From NCBI GenBank assembly GCA_900540885.1, contig UQHJ01000052.1, forward strand, positions 1-15,799: DNA of 15,799 nucleotides, written 5' to 3'. The notes under the pieces were generated by a model. That model ran no database searches, had not been told where the DNA came from, and worked only from the letters and a program-made list of their open reading frames with translations. Each line of letters opens with the position of its first letter. The first letter of the stretch is position 1. Position numbers and translations under genes: made by a program. This stretch comes from an uncultured Prevotella sp. GTDB lineage: Bacteria; Bacteroidota; Bacteroidia; Bacteroidales; Bacteroidaceae. Shown here one piece after another: positions 7,729 to 14,542 of this stretch.

Positions 7729-7962
7729 ACTGCAATTTGTCTGCCTAATTGGGGGGCGGGTCCTCACCTGGGGGCGACGCGTCCCCGCGTCGGCATTGCC
7801 AACTTGGGGTTCGATGCCCCAAGTTGGCAATACTTGAAGTATTGATATTCATGTATTTGTTAGTCAAGGCATCGAACCTTGACTAACAAATGCCGACGCG
7901 GGGACGCGTCGCCCCCAGGTTAGGACCCGCCCCCCAATTAGACCGACCAATTGCAGTTTATC
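7724..7962. repeat. 239-bp nested palindrome with two inner hairpins and complementary loops
   Basis: The whole element is one dyad (paired positions sum to 15686). The outer stem is about 72 bp, 7724-7795 with 7891-7962, and nearly perfect except around 7738-7745 and one base near 7763. Inside are two separate perfect hairpins, 7796-7809/7817-7830 and 7855-7869/7877-7891. Their 7-base loops TTCGATG (7810-7816) and CATCGAA (7870-7876) are exact reverse complements. The linker 7831-7854 holds a small dyad ATACTT-G-AAGTAT. The shape resembles a T or cloverleaf. It contains the stop codon of the recombinase gene at one end and abuts the right inverted repeat arm at 7962/7963. It probably blocks transcripts from the recombinase gene entering the right susC, though there is no T run. 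No gene lies in 7729-8073. Confidence 0.88.
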
Positions 7963-8414
7963 ATTGTCCCACTTGTATAACAAGTTGTGCACACTTCCTT
8001 CTATCTCTTTTGCACTTTAAGGCGCGTGTGCTTATCGCCCCACAGACTCATTCAAACGTAAATGTTTAATTAAATGGTTATCAATATGAACAAAAAGTTA
8101 GTGCTCTTGGGAGCCGGTCTGCTTATGACCGCAGCCACGGCTTCAGCGCAGAAGCTTGTGAGCGGCCGCGTGACCGACACTCATGGTGAACCCGTGATGG
8201 GAGCTACCGTGCGTGTGCCTGGCACCAAGGTAATCACAACTACTGATGCTAACGGTAACTTTAAGCTGAAGGGCGTTCCTGCTACAGCTAAGAAGATTTC
8301 TGTGTCTTACATCGGTATGCAACCCACTACTGTCAGCGTAGCTGGCAACGTACAGGTAGTACTCAAGGATAACGAATTGGGCGAAGCCGTCGTTATCGGT
8401 TATGGTACCGCTCA
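7963..8414 (+). repeat. Long perfect inverted repeat, right arm (452 bp)
   Basis: Exact reverse complement of 5868-6319. It begins immediately after the nested palindrome and covers 111 bases of leader and the first 113 codons of the right susC. Identity continues to 8450 apart from three synonymous differences at 8415, 8424 and 8445, so the encoded proteins are identical through residue 126. The palindrome ACTTGTATAACAAGT occurs at 7971-7985. No convincing -33/-7 pair lies inside the arm. Confidence 0.95.
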
Positions 8415-11046
8415 AAAGGTGGGTACTGTAGTAGGTTCTGTAAAGAAAGTTAGCAGCGAGCAAGTTGCTGACAAACCCGCCGTTGACATCTCTGACGCTT
8501 TGCAAGGTAAAGTAGCTGGTTTGTCTGTATCATCTATGTCAGGTGATGCGGGTAGCATCAACAATACCGAGCTTCGCATTCGTGGTGTAGGTTCTCTCTC
8601 TGCTAGCAACTACCCCTTGATCGTTATTGATGGTTCACCCGCCGACCCCTCAATGTTCTCATTACTCAACGATAAGGATATTGAAAGCATCACAACGTTG
8701 AAAGATGCATCGGCTACTTCTATCTACGGTTCACGTGCTGCCAATGGTGTTATTTATATTACCACTAAAAAAGGCCGCGCTGGCGAAAAGGCTCAAATCC
8801 AAGTAAGTCAAAAGGTGGGTTGGAGCCAATTAGCCAACCAAATTGGTAACCCTATGAACGCAAACGAGTTGTTACAATTCCAACTCGAAAACGGACTTAT
8901 CACAGCTCAACAGTACCAAACTTATAAGGGACACGGTGCTAATACCAATTGGCAGAAGTTTTTCTTCGATAATGCAGCACCAATGAATAGCACCGATTTG
9001 AGCATTCGTGGTGGTTCTGAATCAACTACTTACTACGTTTCAGGTTCGTACATGAAGCAAGACAACTTGACCCAAACAGGTCACTTCAAGCGCTTCACCC
9101 TTCGCACCAACCTTGAGACGAAGCCCAAAGATTGGTTAGCATTCGGTATTAAGCAAAACGTTGCTTATACTGACCGTCTCTCTGATGGCTATACAGATCT
9201 ATCTGTTGGTAAATACGTTACAAACTCAAATACGGCTTCCTATATGTTCCCTGCATATTGGGATCCGTTTGATGAAGCATCGGCCGCACAACACAAGTAT
9301 TTGTATGCGCCCACTACGCTTTACAACACTCGTTGGTTGAGTTCTTTGCAACCTACAAAGATTAACGACGTTACTTACAATGGTGTAGCATACGCTCAAA
9401 TCACTCCAATTAAGGGGTTGAACATTAAGTCACAGTTAGGCTTATATGCTACCGATATGCGCAGCTCTGCTTCACGTGCAGTAAACTTCCCTAACCAAAC
9501 ATCAGGTTATGCATCAGAGGGCCATGCACGCTCTTCAATGTGGACGATTACCAACACGATTGAGTATAAGTTTAACATTGGCGACAACAATGCCTTCACC
9601 CTCCTCGCTGGTCAAGAAGGTATCAAATCACAAAGCACCAGCTTTGGCACCAGCGGTACGGGTATTACCGATGACCGTTTGGCCAACTTGGGTAGCGTGA
9701 CGGACTATAATGCTCCTTCTTATAGCAATTCTAAGTATGAATACTTGAGTTTCTTCGGCCGCGTTGATTATGCGTTGATGAACAAGTACTTCCTCAACTT
9801 TACTGTGCGTAACGATAAGAGTTCACGTTTCGGTAAGAAGAATCGTTCTGCCAACTTCCTCAGCGGTGGTGCTATGTGGCGTATAAGCAGTGAGAACTTT
9901 ATGGCTCCTACTAAGAGTTGGTTGACCGACCTCAGCCTTAAGGCCAGCATCGGTACGACGGGTAACTCTGAAATTGGTAACTATAGTAGTCTTGGTTTGA
10001 TTACCTCTACCCAGTATAATGGCAACCCAGCTTGGGTTTTGCAGCAGCCTTCTAACGATGAACTCGGTTGGGAAAAGCAAATCCAGTTCAACTTCGGTTT
10101 GACTGCTCGCTTGTTCGACCGCTTAGACGTTGACTTCAACGTTTATAAGCGTAAGACGATGGATATGTTGATGAGTGTGCCTTTGGCCTACACCACTGGT
10201 TTCTCAAGCCAGATGATGAACGTAGGTGAGATGAGTAACCGAGGTGTTGAATTAGAATTGAGCTACGACGTATTCCGCAGTCGTGATGCATTCTTCAATA
10301 TCTACGCTAACTACTCTTACACCAAAACCTCAATCGATAAGCTCTTCTACGGCTTGAAGGAATGGCCTATGCTTGGTAGTTTGACTAACTACGTTGTAGG
10401 TGAGTCATTGAACTACTACATGCCTATCTACGCTGGTGTTGATAAGAACGATGGTGCTCCTATGTGGTATCTCCCAGGCAATAAGGGTGGCATTCAGCAC
10501 CAATACAACCCTGAGACAATGACGAAGGAGTTCTCTGACGATTTGTATCAAAACACTGGTAAGTCACTCTTCGCACCCCATACAGGTGGATTTGGCCTTA
10601 GCGCAGGTTGGAAGGGACTTACACTTAGTGCCGACTTTAGCTTCACCTTGGGCAAGTATATGGTCAACAACGAATACTTATTCGCTGCTTCATCAGGTAA
10701 CGCTCAAAATGGCTTTAACCAAGATAAAGACATGCTTCACATTTGGAAAAAGCCAGGCGACATCGCTACACTTCCAGGCTTCCAGTATGAAACGCAGGCC
10801 GACACGCACTTGCTCGAAAATTCTTCTTATATGCGTTTGAAGAACTTGAATTTGTCATACGACCTGCCCAAACGCTGGATGGAGGCTACGCGCTTCTTCG
10901 AGAACATTCGCTTCAGCTTCGTTGCACGTAACGTGTTCACAATTACGAAATATCGCGGTTCTGACCCCGAATATGCTGGCTATATCGCGCTCGGTGCTTA
11001 CCCCGCTACTCGTAACTTCACATTCGGTGTTGACGTAACCTTCTAA
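8074..11046 (+). CDS. SusC/RagA-family TonB-dependent transporter (right copy)
   Basis: A 990-residue SusC-like transporter, paralogue of the left copy. The first ATG is 8074 and the alternative MNKK start is 8086. Signal peptide (cleavage near A25/Q26), carboxypeptidase-regulatory-like domain (27-99) and TonB-box region (101-114) are the same residues as in the left protein. Divergence begins after GSVKKV at 126: SSEQVADKPAVDISDALQGK here, GGEKVENNPTANVADALQGK in the left. Plug motifs PLIVIDGSPADP and DIESITTLKDASATSIYGSRAANGV are present, and the barrel ends GVDVTF. Barrel blocks such as YEYLSFFGRVDYALMNKY are shared, while many loop segments differ, suggesting different substrates. It is followed 61 bases later by its SusD partner. 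In the orientation seen it lacks a clear promoter and sits behind the large palindrome, so it may be silent. Confidence 0.96.
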   Translation: MVINMNKKLVLLGAGLLMTAATASAQKLVSGRVTDTHGEPVMGATVRVPGTKVITTTDANGNFKLKGVPATAKKISVSYIGMQPTTVSVAGNVQVVLKDNELGEAVVIGYGTAQKVGTVVGSVKKVSSEQVADKPAVDISDALQGKVAGLSVSSMSGDAGSINNTELRIRGVGSLSASNYPLIVIDGSPADPSMFSLLNDKDIESITTLKDASATSIYGSRAANGVIYITTKKGRAGEKAQIQVSQKVGWSQLANQIGNPMNANELLQFQLENGLITAQQYQTYKGHGANTNWQKFFFDNAAPMNSTDLSIRGGSESTTYYVSGSYMKQDNLTQTGHFKRFTLRTNLETKPKDWLAFGIKQNVAYTDRLSDGYTDLSVGKYVTNSNTASYMFPAYWDPFDEASAAQHKYLYAPTTLYNTRWLSSLQPTKINDVTYNGVAYAQITPIKGLNIKSQLGLYATDMRSSASRAVNFPNQTSGYASEGHARSSMWTITNTIEYKFNIGDNNAFTLLAGQEGIKSQSTSFGTSGTGITDDRLANLGSVTDYNAPSYSNSKYEYLSFFGRVDYALMNKYFLNFTVRNDKSSRFGKKNRSANFLSGGAMWRISSENFMAPTKSWLTDLSLKASIGTTGNSEIGNYSSLGLITSTQYNGNPAWVLQQPSNDELGWEKQIQFNFGLTARLFDRLDVDFNVYKRKTMDMLMSVPLAYTTGFSSQMMNVGEMSNRGVELELSYDVFRSRDAFFNIYANYSYTKTSIDKLFYGLKEWPMLGSLTNYVVGESLNYYMPIYAGVDKNDGAPMWYLPGNKGGIQHQYNPETMTKEFSDDLYQNTGKSLFAPHTGGFGLSAGWKGLTLSADFSFTLGKYMVNNEYLFAASSGNAQNGFNQDKDMLHIWKKPGDIATLPGFQYETQADTHLLENSSYMRLKNLNLSYDLPKRWMEATRFFENIRFSFVARNVFTITKYRGSDPEYAGYIALGAYPATRNFTFGVDVTF

Positions 11047-11107
11047 TATTCGACTCAAATTTAGAAGCGAATCTCTTTACAAACATTATTCACTGACTCA
11101 TAACAGT

Positions 11108-12613
11108 ATGAACAAATATATATTAAAAACTGTCATGTACTCGGCTTTGGTAGCTTTCGGATTGACCTCATGCGAACTCGACCAAGTGCCTACCACCAGT
11201 CTTGTGACCGAGGCTTCATGGCAGAAGATGTCAGATGCTCAGAACTATGACAACGGCATCAAGGCATATTTCCGTTCGCTTTCAGACGGTGCTACTTCTG
11301 TGGCTGAGGTACAGGCTGACTTGTTCAACTTGCGTAACACAGCCATTAACTATATGCAGGTTTATAATTGGCAGTACACAAACTCACAGTTTGACGGCGA
11401 CGGTCTTTGGCAAGGTAGCTACACGGCTATTGCCAATGCCAACAATGTGATTAATAACATTGACAAGATTAAGACCACTACAGAAGAGGAGCGTCTTACC
11501 CTTCAGACTTACAAGGGCCACGCTTACTTGCTCCGCGCCTATGCTTATGCCAACATGGCTCCGCGTTACTGCAAGCGTTACACGACTGATGACGAGGCAA
11601 AGAACGAACTCGGTTTGCCACTTTGCACTGAAGTGGACGTAAACAAGAAGCCGTCACGTGCCAGCCTTTACGATACGTATCAATTCATTTTGAGTGACAT
11701 CGAGAAGGCAAAGGATTTAATGAACAATGATGACAACATTGACTACACTGAACTCTCTTCAAACGTAGCCAAAGCTCTCGAAGCACGTGTTTATCTTTAC
11801 ATGAACCACAACCAAGAGGCTTTAAATGATGTAAAGGACTTGCTCGAACGTTATTCTCTCACCACTGATGCCGACACTTATATAGCTATGTGGAAGGACG
11901 ATGTAGCTCCCGTAGGTCAAGAGTTGATTTACGAACCTCAGATGACGGCCGATGACCGTGCTTCATTCTACGGAGCTTTCGAATCTTACAGTGATGCCAA
12001 CCACGTATGGAATCCTGACTACCTCCCCACACAAGGCTTGATTGACCTTTACGATGACGACGATATTCGCAAGGTTAACAACTTCTTCCGCGCTGAAGAA
12101 GAAGACGGTAGCCCCATTGTCATTATTGGTGGTGATAACCAAGCTGAAGGTGTGGTACTCTCTAAGTTCCCTGGTAACGATGCATTGAAGAAGGCCAACG
12201 ACGGTACGGTATTCTACAACATGCCGAAGCCCTTCCGTGTAGCTGAACTTTACCTCATTGGTGCTGAAGCTTCATATAAACTCAATGGCACTGACGGTGG
12301 CTACCTAACAACTTTGCGTGCCGCACGTGGTTTGACAACAGGTAACTTAACGGGCGATATACTCTTCTCTACTATTAAGGACGAGTGGACTCGTGAGTTC
12401 GTAGGTGAAAACTTCCGCCTCGACAACCTCAAGCGTTGGGGTGACGGCTTCACTCGTATGGATCCGCAGGAGATTGGCGCAGGTATGTTTAGCAACACTT
12501 GCCCCTTGACTGGTTTCACCATTAGCGCTGACAACCAACGTTGGATTTGGGAGATTCCTTCACAAGAACTCCAAGCTAACCCCAACATTGTGCGCAACTG
12601 GAGCCGTAAGTAA
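11108..12613 (+). CDS. SusD/RagB-family nutrient-binding lipoprotein (right operon)
   Basis: A 501-residue SusD-like lipoprotein. The signal peptide ends in lipobox LTSC with cysteine 22, followed by ELDQ. Family landmarks: YKGHAYLLRAYAYANMAPRYC near residue 140, PTQGLIDLYDDDD, the LTTLRAARG block, WTREFVGENFRLDNLKRWGDG, and the C-terminal WEIPSQELQANPNIVRNW. It should sit on the outer face of the right SusC barrel as a lid that binds the substrate. Compared with the left SusD (495 residues) the framework blocks align but most of the surface sequence differs, so partner specificity is likely operon-specific. Right susC, this gene and the lipoprotein gene run in one direction, with gaps of 61 and 134 bases. 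Confidence 0.95.
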   Translation: MNKYILKTVMYSALVAFGLTSCELDQVPTTSLVTEASWQKMSDAQNYDNGIKAYFRSLSDGATSVAEVQADLFNLRNTAINYMQVYNWQYTNSQFDGDGLWQGSYTAIANANNVINNIDKIKTTTEEERLTLQTYKGHAYLLRAYAYANMAPRYCKRYTTDDEAKNELGLPLCTEVDVNKKPSRASLYDTYQFILSDIEKAKDLMNNDDNIDYTELSSNVAKALEARVYLYMNHNQEALNDVKDLLERYSLTTDADTYIAMWKDDVAPVGQELIYEPQMTADDRASFYGAFESYSDANHVWNPDYLPTQGLIDLYDDDDIRKVNNFFRAEEEDGSPIVIIGGDNQAEGVVLSKFPGNDALKKANDGTVFYNMPKPFRVAELYLIGAEASYKLNGTDGGYLTTLRAARGLTTGNLTGDILFSTIKDEWTREFVGENFRLDNLKRWGDGFTRMDPQEIGAGMFSNTCPLTGFTISADNQRWIWEIPSQELQANPNIVRNWSRK

Positions 12614-12626
12614 AAAATCTGTTTGA

Positions 12627-12703
12627 AGTTTTGAGGTTATCAAGTTATAAAGTTTGCATTACTGATTAACTGCACGACTTTATAAACTCATAACCTCGAA
12701 ACT
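12627..12703 (+). promoter_or_regulatory. Intercistronic hairpin between SusD and lipoprotein genes (right operon)
   Basis: Arms 12627-12653 and 12677-12703 (27 bases each, for example GAGGTTAT with ATAACCTC) pair with a few mismatches around a 23-base loop, filling much of the 134-base gap. No T run follows. It may stabilise the susC-susD part of the transcript or reduce expression of the lipoprotein gene. Sequence is unrelated to the hairpin at 1643-1675, but the position is the same. Confidence 0.6.
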
Positions 12704-12747
12704 AAAAAGCTTATTATTAGAACTATCCTAAAAAGATTAATCACAAT

Positions 12748-13830
12748 ATGAAACTCAACATAAAGACTTTAGCAGCATCTCTGTTGGTGGGTCTGTCGCT
12801 CGTTTCATGTAACAACGACTTCGATGAGGACGGTGGCAAGACTACCTATCCTGCCAAAGGCGAACTTTGCAGTTGGAGCCGCGATTACACAGCTGCGTCA
12901 AATACCTCATACCTTCTCAACCTTTATGTAAATGAAGAGGGTGATACCTTGGCTGACCTCTCTATCTTCAATCCCGTGAGCGAACGTTCTAACGTGATGA
13001 ATGGTGGTAAGGTTTCTTACGATAGCAAAACGGGTGTGTATAACATCAACTATGACGAGAGCATCTACGGCAAGGCGCTCATTTCTGTAGCTGACTTTGG
13101 CAACAAGAAGGGGCTCGTAAACATCTATACCGTAAATGAGAATAAGAATGGAAAAGTTACCTATGCTGCTGTTGATAAATTCAACGCTGTAGCTACCGAC
13201 ACAATCTCTGTCCTCGGTCAGTGGAGCATAGGCAATGGCGAGGACGTTACACTCTACGTCAACGGCAATGCTACTTTCACCCAGAACGGCCAAACCGTAG
13301 CACAAGGCTCTTACCAATTTGACGGCAAAAGCGGTGCTATCACTACTACTGACGGTAAGAGCTATCAAATCGCAATGAACGCTAATCGTCAGTTGCAGAC
13401 TACGGTCGACGGTCAAACTTACACCTCTTTACAAATGCCTGCCGAGTACATTGACGACTGGCAAACAGTTGCTACGGGCGACATCACTTTGCCTTTGTTC
13501 AATTTCACTGGCAGCGGCTTCCCCCTCGACTACTCTGAATGCCGTGGCGAATACCGACTTGACTATGGTAAACTATTTAACGCTGAAAACGCTACAATCT
13601 CGTTCAACTGGAACAGAACAACGGGTGCCTTCAACCTTTTGAGTTCTTCTGATTTCTCAACAGGTCAAAAATATGATGCTTCCCATTTTATTTGGGCAAA
13701 AGTAACAGGTGGCAATGGTTCTTACGATGCCGAAACAGGGGTTATCACTATCCCCGTTACTTACTTCATACCTGACTTGGGTAGCTTCGGTGCTATCAAC
13801 GATACTTTCTCTAACATTAAATTCCTTTAA
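12748..13830 (+). CDS. Surface lipoprotein, third gene of the right Sus-like operon
   Basis: A 360-residue lipoprotein paralogous to the product of 504-1607. Signal peptide of 20 residues with lipobox LVSC and cysteine 21, then NNDFDED, an acidic stretch fitting surface export. The two proteins share the layout: a tyrosine-proline near residue 35 (TYPAKGEL, left TYPEKVSL), NEEGDTLADLSIFNPVSERSNVMNGGK near 55-85 (left DEQGDTICDITTYNTSNENANVLNRGK), and DTISVLGQWSIGNGEDVTLY near 150. Their C-terminal halves differ most, and this one ends about seven residues earlier (NDTFSNIKFL). No named family recognised. As the third gene after susC/susD a surface glycan-binding role is the simplest guess, with the variable C-terminal half as the likely ligand-binding part. 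Confidence 0.8.
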   Translation: MKLNIKTLAASLLVGLSLVSCNNDFDEDGGKTTYPAKGELCSWSRDYTAASNTSYLLNLYVNEEGDTLADLSIFNPVSERSNVMNGGKVSYDSKTGVYNINYDESIYGKALISVADFGNKKGLVNIYTVNENKNGKVTYAAVDKFNAVATDTISVLGQWSIGNGEDVTLYVNGNATFTQNGQTVAQGSYQFDGKSGAITTTDGKSYQIAMNANRQLQTTVDGQTYTSLQMPAEYIDDWQTVATGDITLPLFNFTGSGFPLDYSECRGEYRLDYGKLFNAENATISFNWNRTTGAFNLLSSSDFSTGQKYDASHFIWAKVTGGNGSYDAETGVITIPVTYFIPDLGSFGAINDTFSNIKFL

Positions 13831-13858
13831 TTAAACAGAGATATATAAACTTGGAAAG

Positions 13859-13896
13859 GACTGCAAGTACATTTGATACTTGCGGTCTTTTTTTTT
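13859..13896 (+). terminator. Rho-independent terminator of the right operon
   Basis: Stem 13859-13869 (GACTGCAAGTA) pairs with 13877-13887 (TACTTGCGGTC), all positions paired with one G-T, around a 7-base loop, followed by nine T. It lies 28 bases after the lipoprotein stop and is a textbook intrinsic terminator. Confidence 0.93.
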
Positions 13897-13899
13897 ATT

Positions 13900-13917
13900 C
13901 GACAAATTGCAGCTTAT
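13900..13917 (-). repeat. Dispersed motif copy 4 (GATAAGCTGCAATTTGTC)
   Basis: Read on the minus strand, this matches 7724-7741 at 17 of 18 positions. It lies just after the right operon terminator. Another partial copy, GATAAACTGCA, is at 14542-14532 beside the stop of the MATE gene. Confidence 0.5.
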
Positions 13918-13999
13918 CACGACCCTTATTATTTGTAAAACAGAATACAAATACTTTATAATTCAATTTTATACAAAACGGACTTATAATTATAATAAA

Positions 14000-14302
14000 A
14001 TGAAGCGTTTTTGAATAAATTCTTTGCTTTATGCTATAAAATACAAAAAGCATTTGGCACCTTTACTTTGTGCTTGTACTTCATTGTACACTTTTGCACA
14101 ACACGAAGTAAAATTTGGCTATTGCAATGACGAACTTTCGCCACGTTATGAATTTGTGGCCAACGAAAATCAACAAGAAATTACTTTCGGCTGTGCCATT
14201 CTCATTCCCAGTTCACGCCTACAAATGCTGAGGGGACAAAAGATTACGCGTATGCGCTTTGCTTGCACCAAAGGCATTAAGAAGTCGTCTAAACTTTTCT
14301 GA
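14000..14302 (+). pseudogene. Remnant of a secreted-protein gene, in-frame stop and 3' truncation
   Basis: From ATG 14000 the frame reads MKRF, a TGA stop at 14012, then INSLLYAIKYKKHLAPLL and onward to a hydrophobic signal-peptide-like stretch ending FAQ, then HEVKFGYCNDELSPRYEF and a domain start (ITFGCAILIPSSRLQMLRGQKITRMRFACTKG). The ATG and the signal-peptide frame are the same frame, so a stop at codon five seems to have broken the gene; a TTG at 14024 is the only later possible start before the signal sequence. The frame then runs into the palindromic element at about 14280, whose bases supply the last residues KSSKLF and a stop. The original protein was probably much longer: GYC-x-x-E-x followed by a beta domain is seen at the start of some secreted Bacteroidales proteins, but I cannot name the family with confidence. 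No continuation is recognisable after the element. Confidence 0.6.
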
Positions 14303-14474
14303 CGAAGATTTGAATTGGAGTTTGAACTCTTCTAAATTCAATCTTCACCTTTCTTTTTGGTCGTTTTTTGACCTTTCATCGGTCGTGTAGCTCGCTACAC
14401 TCCCTCTTCAAGGTCCAAAAACGCCTCAAAAATAAAGGCAAATCTTGAATTTCATAAAAGTTCAGACGACTTCT
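14280..14474. mobile_element. MITE-like palindromic element
   Basis: Terminal inverted repeats 14281-14298 (GAAGTCGTCTAAACTTTT) and 14456-14473 match at 17 of 18 positions. The inside is also strongly self-complementary: 14362-14375 with 14410-14423 (one mismatch), CCTTTCTTTTT with AAAAATAAAGG, and GTGTAGC-TC-GCTACAC at 14385-14400. About 195 bases with no coding capacity, it truncates the remnant gene at 14000. These traits fit a miniature inverted-repeat element or a palindromic repeat; a clear target duplication is not visible. Confidence 0.65.
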
Positions 14475-14531
14475 AAGTCGTGCTATGCCTGGGCAAAGAG
14501 CCAACTTAACAAACTTCCCATTGCTAAAGTA

Positions 14532-14542
14532 TGCAGTTTATC
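14532..14542 (-). repeat. Dispersed motif copy 5 (partial), at the end of the MATE gene
   Basis: GATAAACTGCA on the minus strand. It overlaps the TGA stop of the MATE gene, giving TGATAAACTGCA, much as the recombinase stop overlaps the motif at 7724. Only the first 11 bases of the motif are kept. Confidence 0.4.

Larger units (their letters stand above)
5868..8414. other. Putative invertible cassette linking one promoter to either of two Sus operons
   Basis: The span is bounded by perfect 452-bp inverted repeats and contains a tyrosine recombinase gene, a single outward promoter and a strong palindrome. Inversion of the unique 1643-bp core (6320-7962) would leave both susC reading frames whole, since both arms carry the same coding start, but would move promoter 6520-6550 from the left operon to the right one and put the palindrome in front of the left. 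This is inference from architecture; inversion itself is not visible in one sequence. Confidence 0.72.

Noticed and set aside
7636..7830. 64-codon minus-strand frame across the recombinase end and palindrome
   Set aside because: Its sequence is read from the outer stem of the palindrome and the reverse of the recombinase; no support as a gene.
7831..7861. Promoter for the right susC (TTG-N17-TATTTGTT) within the palindrome
   Set aside because: Spacing is short and the -7 box has two mismatches; it is much weaker than the pair at 6520-6550 and is buried in the inner hairpin.
7724..7962. CRISPR array or tRNA-like gene in the palindromic region
   Set aside because: There are no regularly spaced direct repeats, and the folded shape has no acceptor stem, anticodon loop or T-loop consensus; the repeats are inverted.
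12907..13416. 169-codon frame antisense to the right lipoprotein gene
   Set aside because: It lies wholly inside a well-supported lipoprotein gene and shows no start context or recognisable motif.
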